DNA of 64,000 nucleotides from an uncultured Myxococcales bacterium (lineage in GTDB: Bacteria > Myxococcota > Myxococcia > Myxococcales > Myxococcaceae): contig CALJKW010000039.1 in assembly GCA_937980205.1 (NCBI GenBank), positions 32,291-96,290 of the forward strand. Reading direction: 5' to 3'. Below, piece after piece: positions 25,084 through 32,895 of the stretch (positions within the stretch are counted from its first letter, which is position 1; the number at the start of each line of letters is the position of its first letter). Under the pieces are notes generated by a model that was given only the letters and a program-made list of their open reading frames with translations, was not told the DNA's origin and searched no databases. Position numbers and translations under genes: made by a program.

Positions 25084-25560
25084 TCAGCGGACGTTCAGCT
25101 CTTTGCGCAGCCGCTTCGTGAGCTCGAAGTACTCTTGCCGCGAGAACCCCACGTTGAGGATGTGGAAGTCCTTCTTCGAGAGGCCGACGCACCCGAAGCA
25201 GTAGGTGCAGTCCGACAGGTTCTTGCAGAGCACGAGGTACGCCGAGTTGGTGCAGTTCTCGCTCTGCGTGCAGTACGCGCACGAGTGCAGCGACTTGCTC
25301 TCGACGCAGTGGCTGCAGTTGTTGCACTGCTCGCAGGCCGTGCAGTGCGTGCACTGGTAGCAGGCCTCACAGCCCTTGCAGAACATGCAGTTCGCGCAGC
25401 GCGCACAGTCGGTGCAGTTGTAGCTGCCGGGGTTACCCGCGTCGGCGGAGAAGCCCGCGGTCAACCGGTTCAGCTCGTCGAGGAACGTGCGGCGATCCAA
25501 CTTCAGAATCAGCTCTCGAGCCGCGGCGGGGTCGAGGCCGGCCTTCTTGTCCTTGGCCAC
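25084..25560 (-). CDS. Cysteine-register protein, first gene of the DAB operon
   Basis: A 158-residue protein from the GTG at 25560. Residues 1-45 are an ordinary helical region (PAAARELILKLDRRTFLDELNRL). From residue 49 to 85 a cysteine occurs at every third position, 13 in a row. Seven more follow at 94, 97, 103, 112, 118, 121 and 124, all still in the same three-residue register. Strict periodicity suggests a repetitive solenoid, possibly a left-handed beta-helix, or dense metal binding. The C-terminal 34 residues (KKDFHILNVGFSRQEYFELTKRL) look globular. Similar myxobacterial proteins are sometimes given a 'caib/baif' label, which says nothing about function. It leads the dabA-dabB operon and is divergent from the helicase gene. 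Confidence 0.8.
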   Translation of the reverse strand: MAKDKKAGLDPAAARELILKLDRRTFLDELNRLTAGFSADAGNPGSYNCTDCARCANCMFCKGCEACYQCTHCTACEQCNNCSHCVESKSLHSCAYCTQSENCTNSAYLVLCKNLSDCTYCFGCVGLSKKDFHILNVGFSRQEYFELTKRLRKELNVR

Positions 25561-25597
25561 GGCCCCATTCTTAGCCCAAGGTGATCTATGAGAGCGC

Positions 25598-27634
25598 ATG
25601 GATCTTTCGGGGCTCAACGCTCCACAGCGTGAGGCGGTCACCACGACGGAAGGTCCGCTGCTCGTCCTCGCCGGCGCAGGGTCGGGGAAGACGCGCGTCA
25701 TCATTCACCGGCTCGCGTACCTGATGCAGAAGCGCAAGGTGCCGGCGACCTCGATTCTCGCCGTCACCTTCACGAACAAGGCGGCGAGCGAGATGCGCGA
25801 GCGCGCGGTGAAGCTCGCGGGGCTCGCGGCGCGCAAGGTGACGCTCTGCACGTTTCACGCGTTCGGCGCCGAGGTGATGCGCGAGCACGCGAGCAAGCTC
25901 GGCTTCCCGAAGAAGTTCGCCATCGCCGACATGGGCGATCAGGTCTCGATCATCAAGCGCGCGATGCGCGAGCGGAACGTCGACGACCGCGCGTTCGACG
26001 CTCGCAAGGTGCTGTCGATCATCTCGCGCGCGAAGAACTCGCGCACCGAGCCGCAGCCGAAGCCCGAAGGGCAGGGCGACGACTACGACCTCGTCGCGCA
26101 CCTCGTGTTCCCGCTCTACCAGCTCGCGCTGAAGGCTCAAGGAGCGGTCGACTTCGACGACCTGCTGCTCTTGCCCGCGCGCCTGTTCGCCGAGTTCCCC
26201 CAGGTGAAGAAGCAATACACCGACCGCTTCCGGTACCTGATGGTCGACGAGTACCAGGACACGAACGCAGCGCAGCTCGAGCTGCTCGTCCACCTGTCGG
26301 GGAAAGACAAGAACGTCTGCGTCGTCGGCGACGACGATCAGTGCATCTACAGCTGGCGCGGCGCCGAGGTGCGCAACATCCTCGACTTCGAGCGGCACTT
26401 CCCCGGCGCGAAAGAGGTCCGGCTCGAGCAGAACTACCGCAGCACCTCGGTCATCCTCGACGCGGCCAACGCCGTCATCGCGAAGAACCCGGCGCGCAAG
26501 GACAAGCGCATGTGGACCGAGACGCTCGGCGGCGCGGCGATCCAGTCGGTGGTCGCTCCCGACGAGAACGAAGAGGCGCGCTTCGTCGCGTTCCAGATCA
26601 AGAAGGCGGTCGGCCTCGGCACGCCGCCAGAGGACATCGCGGTGCTGTACCGCACCAACGGCCAGTCGCGGCCGATCGAAGAGGCCCTGCGCGAGGTCGG
26701 CGTCTACTACGAGGTCATCGGCGGCCAGGAGTTCTTCGACAAGCGCGAGGTGAAGGACGTCATCGCCTACTTCAAGGTGCTCGCGAACCCGCTCGATCAG
26801 ATCTCGCTGTTGCGCATCGTGAACGTCCCCGCGCGCGGCATCGGAGACGTCACGCTCGAGCGCCTGTCCTCGTTCGCGCAGGAGACCGGCAAGCCGCTGT
26901 GGGACGTCTTGAAGGCCGCGCACGAGGTGCCCGACCTGCCGCGCGGCGCCGCCGAGAAGGTCGCCGAGTTCTGCGTGCTGATGGAGAAGTACCGCGCGCA
27001 GTACGAGAAGGGCCACCTCGGCGCCACCACCCGCGCGCTGCTCGCCGAGATTCAGTTCGCCGACGCCGCCCGCGCGAGCACGCACTCGATGACGGCGGCC
27101 GACAAGAAGATCCGCGCCGTGGAAGACCTCATCAGCTCGCTCGAGTCGTTCGAGCAGAAAGAGGGCGCCCGGGCGCGGCTGATGAACTACCTGCACCGCC
27201 TCTCGCTCGACACCCGCGAGGAAGAGGAAGAGCCCGAGCGCCGCGGCAACGTCACGCTGATGACGCTGCACTCGGCGAAGGGCCTCGAGTGGAAGCTCGT
27301 GTTCCTCATCGGCCTCGAGGAAGACCTGTTGCCCCACTCGGGGATGCAGGGTGAGCCGCCCAACCCCGAAGAGGAGCGGCGCCTCTGCTACGTCGGCATC
27401 ACGCGCGCCCGCGACCGCCTCGTGCTGACGCGCGCCGCCCAGCGGGTGAAGCGGGGCAAGGCCGTGCCGCGGACCCCGTCGCGGTTCCTGCAGGATCTTC
27501 CCGAGGCCCTCGTCGAGGTCGTCGACCTGGTCGGTGAGACGGTCGCGCCCGAGCCCGAGCAGCAGACGAAGTTCTTCGCGGGCTTGCGCGAGAAGCTCAA
27601 GGCGCCGCCGAAGCCGCCGCCGACCGGCGGCTGA
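25598..27634 (+). CDS. Rep/UvrD-type superfamily 1 DNA helicase
   Basis: A 678-residue 3'-5' helicase. Motifs in order: LNAPQREAV (Q motif), AGAGSGKT (25-32, Walker A), TFTNKAASEMRERV (Ia), VDEYQDTNAAQ (II), VGDDDQCIYSWRGA (III), LEQNYRST (IV), NVTLMTLHSAKGLEWKLVFLIGLEEDLLPH (V) and EERRLCYVGITRARDRLVL (VI). Full-length similarity is closer to Rep than to UvrD (LDFDD-type loop, KDVIAYFKVLANPLD, no Tudor-like C-tail). Rep-type helicases help forks pass obstacles; UvrD acts in repair. The exact role cannot be separated from sequence alone. Length is normal. Confidence 0.92.
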   Translation: MDLSGLNAPQREAVTTTEGPLLVLAGAGSGKTRVIIHRLAYLMQKRKVPATSILAVTFTNKAASEMRERAVKLAGLAARKVTLCTFHAFGAEVMREHASKLGFPKKFAIADMGDQVSIIKRAMRERNVDDRAFDARKVLSIISRAKNSRTEPQPKPEGQGDDYDLVAHLVFPLYQLALKAQGAVDFDDLLLLPARLFAEFPQVKKQYTDRFRYLMVDEYQDTNAAQLELLVHLSGKDKNVCVVGDDDQCIYSWRGAEVRNILDFERHFPGAKEVRLEQNYRSTSVILDAANAVIAKNPARKDKRMWTETLGGAAIQSVVAPDENEEARFVAFQIKKAVGLGTPPEDIAVLYRTNGQSRPIEEALREVGVYYEVIGGQEFFDKREVKDVIAYFKVLANPLDQISLLRIVNVPARGIGDVTLERLSSFAQETGKPLWDVLKAAHEVPDLPRGAAEKVAEFCVLMEKYRAQYEKGHLGATTRALLAEIQFADAARASTHSMTAADKKIRAVEDLISSLESFEQKEGARARLMNYLHRLSLDTREEEEEPERRGNVTLMTLHSAKGLEWKLVFLIGLEEDLLPHSGMQGEPPNPEEERRLCYVGITRARDRLVLTRAAQRVKRGKAVPRTPSRFLQDLPEALVEVVDLVGETVAPEPEQQTKFFAGLREKLKAPPKPPPTGG

Positions 27635-27661
27635 TCGCGGCGCGCGCAATTTCTGCGCGGG

Positions 27662-27693
27662 CGCTGATCGTTTGAGGTCAAACGATCGGAGCG
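27662..27693. promoter_or_regulatory. Inverted repeat upstream of SulP gene
   Basis: GATCGTTTGA-GG-TCAAACGATC is a perfect 10-base inverted repeat with a 2-base centre, flanked by CGCT and AGCG that can extend the pairing. It lies in the 90-base gap between the helicase and the SulP gene, 32 bases before the SulP start codon. There is no T-run, so an operator is more likely than a terminator. The TTTGA/TCAAA core is AT-rich against its surroundings. Confidence 0.5.
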
Positions 27694-27724
27694 TTACAGT
27701 GCAGCGCGAAGTCCCGCTCTTTGT

Positions 27725-29488
27725 ATGTTTCGCCGCCGGTACCAGGCCGCTCTCTCGCTTTTCCCGAACGTGGCCTTCCGCCCGGCGATCGCCCTGCGCG
27801 GCGCCCTGAAAGAGGGCTACGGCAGGAAGAGCTTCGTCCAGGACCTCACCGCAGGCGTCGTCGTCGGCGTCGTCGCGCTGCCGCTCGCGATGGCGCTGGC
27901 GATCAACTCCGGAGTCCCTCCGCAGCACGGCATCTACACCGCCATCGTCGCCGGCGCGGTCACCGCGCTGCTCGGAGGCTCGCGCACGAACGTGACCGGC
28001 CCGACGGCGGCGTTCATCGTCATCCTCGCGCCGATCTCGTCGCAGTACGGCGTCGGCGGCCTGATGGTCGCGACGGTGATGGCGGGGCTGATCTTGTTCC
28101 TCATGGGCCTCGTCCGGCTGGGGCGGCTCATCGAGTTCATTCCGCACACCGTGACGACCGGCTTCACCGCCGGCATCGCGGTCGTCATCGCCACGACGCA
28201 GATCGACAAGGTGTTCGGCCTCGAAGGGAAGTTCCGCGACCACTGGCTCGATCGCGTGACCGATCTCATCGCGGCCGCGCCCACGGTGAAGTGGCAGGAC
28301 TTCGGCGTCGCCGTCGTCACGTTCGGGCTGCTGCTCGTGTGGGCGCGGCTCAAGACGCGCGTGCCGGCGCCGGTCGTCGCGCTGACCGTGGGGACGCTCG
28401 CCGGCCTGCTCTGCTCCGCGCTCGGCGCCCCCGTGTCGACGCTGGCGACGAAGTTCAACGGCATTCCCGCGCTGCCGCCGCTGCCGGTGCTGCCGTGGCA
28501 CCAGGCCGGGCCGGGCGGGCAGCCGCTCGCGCTGTCGTTCGAGATGCTGTCGGCGCTGGCTCCGAAGGCGATCGCGATCGCGATGCTCGGGGCGATCGAG
28601 TCGCTCTTGTGCGCGGTCATCGCCGACGGCATGGCCGGGACGAAGCACGACCCCGACGCCGAGCTGATGGCGCAGGGCGTGGGGAACATCGTGGCCCCGT
28701 TCTTCGGCGGCATCGCCGCGACCGGAGCGATCGCGCGCACGGCGACGAACGTGCGGTCGGGCGGGCGGACGCCCGTCGCGGCGATCGCGCACGCGGTGTT
28801 CGTGCTCGTGGCGGTGCTCGCGCTGGCTCCGCTGCTCGGCCACGTGCCGATGGCGTCGATGGCGGCGCTGCTGCTGCTCGTCGCGTGGAACATGAGCGAG
28901 GTGCGTCACTTCGGGCACATCTTGAAGGTCGCGCCGCGCTCGGACGTGCTCGTGCTCGTCATCTGCTTCGGGCTCACCGTGCTGTTCGACATGGTGCTGT
29001 CGGTGAGCGTCGGCGTCCTGCTCGCCGCGCTGCTCTTCATGCGCCGCATGGCCGAGCTCTCGGGCACGAAGCTGGTCGCCGACGTGCACCACGAGCACGG
29101 GCCGCTGCCGAAGGACGTGCTGTTCTACGAGGTCGACGGGCCGCTGTTCTTCGGCGCGGCCCACAAGGCCATGGAGGCGCTGACGGCGGTGAACCAGACC
29201 GTGCGCGCGGTGGTGCTCGATCTCGAGGGCGTTCCCGCCATGGACGTGAGCGGGCTCGTCGCGTTCGAGTCGGCGATCGAGCGCCTGCACGAGCTCGGCG
29301 CGTACGTGATCGTCGCCGGCGTGCAGCCGCAGCCGCGCGGCGTGCTCGAGAAGAGCGCGCTGCTGCGGCCGCCGCGGACCGTGCTGGTGCAGTCGGTCGA
29401 CGAGGCGCTGAAGCTGGCACGCGAGCGGAGCCAGGAGCCCGAGCCTGTCGCGCGGCCGCCCGCCGCCGCAGCGGTCACGCCGCCTTGA
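27725..29488 (+). CDS. SulP-family anion transporter with STAS domain
   Basis: A 587-residue transporter. The N-terminal 430 residues have about 12-14 membrane spans including QDLTAGVVVGVVALPLAMA, GGSRTNVTGPTAAFIV and GGIAATGAIARTATNVRSGGRTP, the characteristic SulP motifs. The C-terminus (about 470-560) is a STAS domain (VRAVVLDLEGVPAMDVSGLVAFESAIERL). SulP members carry sulfate, bicarbonate, dicarboxylates or molybdate; substrate cannot be read from sequence. The DAB operon nearby makes bicarbonate a reasonable candidate, and the sulfur cluster at the window start makes sulfate another. Its 3' end overlaps plsC by 14 bases on the other strand. Confidence 0.88.
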   Translation: MFRRRYQAALSLFPNVAFRPAIALRGALKEGYGRKSFVQDLTAGVVVGVVALPLAMALAINSGVPPQHGIYTAIVAGAVTALLGGSRTNVTGPTAAFIVILAPISSQYGVGGLMVATVMAGLILFLMGLVRLGRLIEFIPHTVTTGFTAGIAVVIATTQIDKVFGLEGKFRDHWLDRVTDLIAAAPTVKWQDFGVAVVTFGLLLVWARLKTRVPAPVVALTVGTLAGLLCSALGAPVSTLATKFNGIPALPPLPVLPWHQAGPGGQPLALSFEMLSALAPKAIAIAMLGAIESLLCAVIADGMAGTKHDPDAELMAQGVGNIVAPFFGGIAATGAIARTATNVRSGGRTPVAAIAHAVFVLVAVLALAPLLGHVPMASMAALLLLVAWNMSEVRHFGHILKVAPRSDVLVLVICFGLTVLFDMVLSVSVGVLLAALLFMRRMAELSGTKLVADVHHEHGPLPKDVLFYEVDGPLFFGAAHKAMEALTAVNQTVRAVVLDLEGVPAMDVSGLVAFESAIERLHELGAYVIVAGVQPQPRGVLEKSALLRPPRTVLVQSVDEALKLARERSQEPEPVARPPAAAAVTPP

Positions 29489-30239
29489 TGGTGTCGACCG
29501 GCGACGGCGCCCCGCGCAGCTCGGCGAGCGTCGCGATCATCTTGTCGCGCACGTGCTCGCGCATCGCCGCGACGTCGCCGTTGAACTGTTGCGGCTGAAT
29601 CGGCTCGAGCACGCGCACGATCAGATCTCCCGCCGGAGACACGTCGAGCGCGTTCTTCGCCAGCGTCTTGCCGGTGCCGTCGAGGACGATCGGGATCACC
29701 GGGCAGCCCTTCGCGATCGAGAGGCGAAACGCGCCGTCCTTGAACGCTTTGACCTCGTTGTCCTCGCTGCGCGTGCCCTCGGGGAAGAGCAGCACGGGGA
29801 CTCCGCGGTCGAGCCAGGCCTCGCAGGCCGCCATCATCTTCGCGATGCTCTCTTTGTCTCCGCGCACGAGCCGCACGTAGCGGTTCAAGCTCATGTTCCA
29901 GCCGAGGAACGGAGCCCTGAACATGCTCGCCTTGCTGACCCACTTGTACGGCCGGTAGAGCCCGAAGAGGACGAGGATGTCGCCCGACGACTGGTGGTTC
30001 GAGACGAGCACGGCGGGCCCGCTCCACGGCAGGCGGTCACGGTGCTCGACCCGGAACTTCCAGCCGAGGTTCACGTAGACGTACGTCATCGCCCAGAAGC
30101 AGGAATACAGGTGGAGGACCTTTCCGTTCCTGTCGAACGGCAACGTGATCAGCCAGATCACCGCCGCGCCGAGGAAAAAGAAGGCACTCGAGACCGCAAA
30201 GAACGTCCAAAAGGCGACCTGGTAGAGGCGGCGGAACAT
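29475..30239 (-). CDS. plsC: 1-acyl-sn-glycerol-3-phosphate acyltransferase
   Basis: A 254-residue PlsC-type enzyme of phospholipid synthesis. It acylates lysophosphatidic acid at the inner membrane. An N-terminal hydrophobic segment (VAFWTFFAVSSAFFFLGAAVIWLI) precedes NHQSSGD, the HX4D catalytic motif (His82, Asp87). FPEGTRSED is the second acyltransferase block and GCPVIPIVLDGTGK the later one. The length is normal. It diverges from rplM and converges with the SulP gene. Confidence 0.92.
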   Translation of the reverse strand: MFRRLYQVAFWTFFAVSSAFFFLGAAVIWLITLPFDRNGKVLHLYSCFWAMTYVYVNLGWKFRVEHRDRLPWSGPAVLVSNHQSSGDILVLFGLYRPYKWVSKASMFRAPFLGWNMSLNRYVRLVRGDKESIAKMMAACEAWLDRGVPVLLFPEGTRSEDNEVKAFKDGAFRLSIAKGCPVIPIVLDGTGKTLAKNALDVSPAGDLIVRVLEPIQPQQFNGDVAAMREHVRDKMIATLAELRGAPSPVDTIKAA

Positions 30240-30315
30240 GCAAGAAGGAGGGCGGACTTGACCTGACTGCCACTCCTCTCGTAAGGGGTGCCCCCTTTCA
30301 AGGAGCTTTTCAGCA

Positions 30316-30762
30316 ATGTCTCAGAGGACGTACAGCGCCAAGGCGAAGGACATCAAGCGGGCCTGGCACATCGTCGACGTGAGCGACAAGGTGCTCGGAC
30401 GCGCGGCCTCGCAGATCGCGACCCTGCTCAAGGGCAAGCACAAGCCGATGTACACGCCGTCGATCGACACCGGCGATCACGTGATCGTGATCAACGCCGC
30501 GAAGGTGAAGGTCACCGGCACCAAGGCCGTGAACAAGCTGTATCACCGGCACGTCGTCGCCGGCTTCCCCGGCGGCCTCAAGACCACCAACTACGAGACG
30601 CTGCAGCGTCGGCACCCCGAGGACATCATCCTCAACGCCGTGCGCCGCATGCTCCCGCGCAACGCGCTCGGGCGGCAGATGATGACCAAGCTCCGCGTTT
30701 ACGCGGACGACAAGCACCCGCACGCGGCGCAGAAGCCGACCGCGAAGACGGTGGAGGCATAA
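30316..30762 (+). CDS. rplM: 50S ribosomal protein L13
   Basis: A 148-residue L13: AWHIVDVSDKVLGRAASQIA, GDHVIVINAAKVKVTG, YHRHVVAGFPGGLK, RRMLPRNALGRQM and LRVYADDKHPH are all conserved. It is preceded by TCAAGGAG, a strong ribosome site. It starts the usual L13-S9 operon, with rpsI 4 bases after the stop. Confidence 0.98.
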   Translation: MSQRTYSAKAKDIKRAWHIVDVSDKVLGRAASQIATLLKGKHKPMYTPSIDTGDHVIVINAAKVKVTGTKAVNKLYHRHVVAGFPGGLKTTNYETLQRRHPEDIILNAVRRMLPRNALGRQMMTKLRVYADDKHPHAAQKPTAKTVEA

Positions 30763-30766
30763 CGAC

Positions 30767-31168
30767 ATGGCGAAGGCGATGAACGACGGTTTCTACGCGA
30801 CGGGCCGCCGCAAGGAGTCCACGGCGCGCGTCTGGCTCAAGGCCGGCAGCGGCAACATGATCATCAACGGCCGTCCGATGGAGGAGTACTTCGGCCGCGC
30901 GACCTCGAAGATGGTCATCAACCAGGCCCTGCAGGTGCTCGAGCAGATCGGCAAGGTCGACATGACCGTGAACGTCCGCGGCGGCGGGTTGTCCGGTCAG
31001 GCCGGCGCCATTCGCCACGGCCTCTCCCGCGCGCTCTGCGCCATGAACCCCACCTTCCGGCCCGCCCTCAAGAAGGCCGGCTTCCTCACCCGCGACGCTC
31101 GCGTCGTCGAGCGCAAGAAGAGCGGCCAGCCCGGCGCGCGCAAGCGCTTCCAGTTCAGCAAGCGGTAA
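30767..31168 (+). CDS. rpsI: 30S ribosomal protein S9
   Basis: A 133-residue S9. The GRRKESTARVWLK start and the C-terminus ending FQFSKR (S9 tail reaching the ribosomal P site) are present, along with RGGGLSGQAGAIRHGLSRAL. It follows rplM directly and is followed by an intrinsic terminator. Confidence 0.98.
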   Translation: MAKAMNDGFYATGRRKESTARVWLKAGSGNMIINGRPMEEYFGRATSKMVINQALQVLEQIGKVDMTVNVRGGGLSGQAGAIRHGLSRALCAMNPTFRPALKKAGFLTRDARVVERKKSGQPGARKRFQFSKR

Positions 31169-31189
31169 TCCGGTTCTTGCTGAATGCGA

Positions 31190-31220
31190 ACGGGCTGCCC
31201 GGCGACGGGTGGCCCGTTTT
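31190..31220 (+). terminator. rpsI intrinsic terminator
   Basis: ACGGGC and GCCCGT pair across an inner CCCG/CGGG step, followed by TTTTGCTTT. It lies 22 bases after the rpsI stop and should end the L13-S9 transcript. Confidence 0.75.
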
Positions 31221-31459
31221 GCTTTGCGGGGCGATTCGTTTCATTGGCGCGGTGATGGTTCCTCGCCTGGAGCGAGAGCGTGGAGGGAGGCGGAGTGGCG
31301 CAGCCCCACGGCCTGCTTCGCTGGTGCCGGCGCTCGCGCTGGAGTCCTGGCTGCGGGGAGGACGGCGGCTTCTCTTCGCGTGGTTGCCCGCGCTCACGTG
31401 CCAGTCGGTCGCCGCGACCCCCGCCGTCGGTCACTGCCACGTCGACTTGCTGCGTTTTT

Positions 31460-31510
31460 TCGCGTGCCACGATCCGTCAGCGCCCCCCGCTGACAGATCG
31501 TGGCACGCGA
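31460..31510. repeat. Long near-perfect hairpin at hisS 3' end
   Basis: Two 23-base arms (31460-31482 and 31488-31510) pair with a single mismatch around a CCCCC loop. The hisS stop codon begins two bases away. A run of six T lies on the plus strand just before the left arm; this is the wrong side for a standard terminator on either strand. It may act as a factor-dependent terminator, an mRNA-stabilising structure or a repeat remnant. Confidence 0.7.
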
Positions 31511-31511
31511 C

Positions 31512-32849
31512 CTACCCGAGCGCCGCCTTGATCGTCTTCGCCAGGTCTTCCCGCTTCACGTCGGACTGCGTGTTCGCTTTGAGGTCCTTCAGCGCCACCG
31601 CCCCACGCTCGCGCTCCTGCTGCGCGTAGATCACCGCGAAGCGGATGCCCACCCGGTCGGCGTACTTCAGCTGCTTCTGCAGCTTCGCCGGCTCCGGCGC
31701 CAGCTCGACGTTCAGGCCCGCTTTGCGCAGCTCCGTCGCGATCGCTCGCGACTCTGCCGCCAGCTCGGGGTCCGCGATCGTCACGTACGCCGCGCACGGG
31801 TTCGTCGCCTCTTTGATCCGGCCCGCCTCTTTGAGCTGGAAGTACAGCCGCGTCAGGCCGATCGACAGGCCCACCCCCGGCAGCTTCGACTTCGTGTACA
31901 GCCCCGCCAGATCGTCGTAGCGGCCACCGCTGCACACGCTGCCGATGCCCGGGAAGTCGTTCAGCGTCGTCTCGTAGATGGTGCCCGTGTAGTAGTCGAG
32001 CCCGCGCGCGATCGAGAGGTCGATCGCCACGGTCCCCGCGGGCACTCCGAGCGCGCCGATCGAGTCCATCACCGACTGCAGCTCGCTCACGCCTGCGGTG
32101 AAGAGCTCGTCCGTCACCGGCATCTTCTTCAGCTCGTCGAGGACGTTTTCCTTGATCGAGACGAACTTGAGCAGGCTGTCGATCGCCGCCGGCTGCATCG
32201 CCACCTCGGCGCCGGCCAGCGCCTCGCGCACCTTCGCCTCGCCGATCTTCTCGAGCTTGTCGATCTCGCGCAGCGCCGCCGCGCGCCGCTCAGGGCTGTC
32301 GATGCCGCCGCTGCGCAGGAGCCCATTGAGCAGCTTCCGGTTGTTGATGCGGATCGTGAACGGGCCGAAGTCGAGCGCGCGGAAGACCTCGCTGATCACC
32401 GCCGGCATCTCGGCGTCGTACGCGAGCGGCAACGTGTCCTTGCCCACCACGTCGATGTCGCACTGGTAGAACTCGCGGTAGCGGCCGCGCTGGTTGCGCT
32501 CGCCGCGGTACACGCGCTGGATCTGGTAGCGGCGGAACGGGAACGCGAGCTGGTTCTCGTACTGCGCCACGTACCGCGCGAGCGGCACCGTGAGATCGAA
32601 CCGCAGCGCGAGCTCGGGCTTCTTGCCGGCCTCGAGCGACCCGGTCGACTGCAGGAAATAGACCTGCTTCTCCGTCTCTCCGCCGCTCTTCGTGAGCAGG
32701 ATGTCGCTGTACTCGAAGACCGGCGTCTCGACGGGCAGGAAGCCGAACCGCTCGAAGCCCTCTTGAATCGTCCGGAGCATGCGCTGGAACGCAAGCTGGT
32801 CGCGCGGAAGAAGCTCGAGGGTGCCGGGTGGGGTGCGCGGTTGAATCAT
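31512..32849 (-). CDS. hisS: Histidyl-tRNA synthetase
   Basis: A 445-residue class II synthetase. Motif 2 is RRYQIQRVYRGERNQRGRYREFYQCDIDVVG, the histidine loops are ALRFDLTVPLARYVAQ (HisA-like early) and GLDYYTGTIYETTL, and GSVCSGGRYDDLAGLY with GVGLSIGLTRL (motif 3) follow. The anticodon-binding domain is at the C-terminus (AAYVTIADPELAAES to the end). The ATG at 32849 gives MIQPRTPPGTLELLP; a GTG four codons earlier is possible. It is divergent from pilT, with 46 bases between starts. Confidence 0.95.
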   Translation of the reverse strand: MIQPRTPPGTLELLPRDQLAFQRMLRTIQEGFERFGFLPVETPVFEYSDILLTKSGGETEKQVYFLQSTGSLEAGKKPELALRFDLTVPLARYVAQYENQLAFPFRRYQIQRVYRGERNQRGRYREFYQCDIDVVGKDTLPLAYDAEMPAVISEVFRALDFGPFTIRINNRKLLNGLLRSGGIDSPERRAAALREIDKLEKIGEAKVREALAGAEVAMQPAAIDSLLKFVSIKENVLDELKKMPVTDELFTAGVSELQSVMDSIGALGVPAGTVAIDLSIARGLDYYTGTIYETTLNDFPGIGSVCSGGRYDDLAGLYTKSKLPGVGLSIGLTRLYFQLKEAGRIKEATNPCAAYVTIADPELAAESRAIATELRKAGLNVELAPEPAKLQKQLKYADRVGIRFAVIYAQQERERGAVALKDLKANTQSDVKREDLAKTIKAALG

Positions 32850-32895
32850 GGCTACACGCACTTACCACGCTCGGATGCTACGCTTCTGACCTCCC

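Larger units (their letters stand above)
31169..31511. other. Gene-free stretch between rpsI and hisS
   Basis: No convincing gene is seen. Open frames here are short, overlap each other and have arginine-rich, low-quality translations. The stretch begins with the rpsI terminator and ends with a long hairpin two bases before the hisS stop codon. The sequence in between is ordinary GC-rich DNA with no motif I can support. Confidence 0.6.

Noticed and set aside
25586..29290. Very long open frame antisense to the helicase and SulP genes
   Set aside because: Both sense genes have complete family motifs; the antisense translation is low-complexity Arg/His/Asp with no domain.
31460..31510. Standard intrinsic terminator for hisS
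   Set aside because: On the hisS strand the hairpin is followed by A residues rather than a U-run.
31177..31629. Open frame in the rpsI-hisS gap
   Set aside because: It runs into hisS antisense, overlaps the terminator and the hairpin, and has no start signal or motif.
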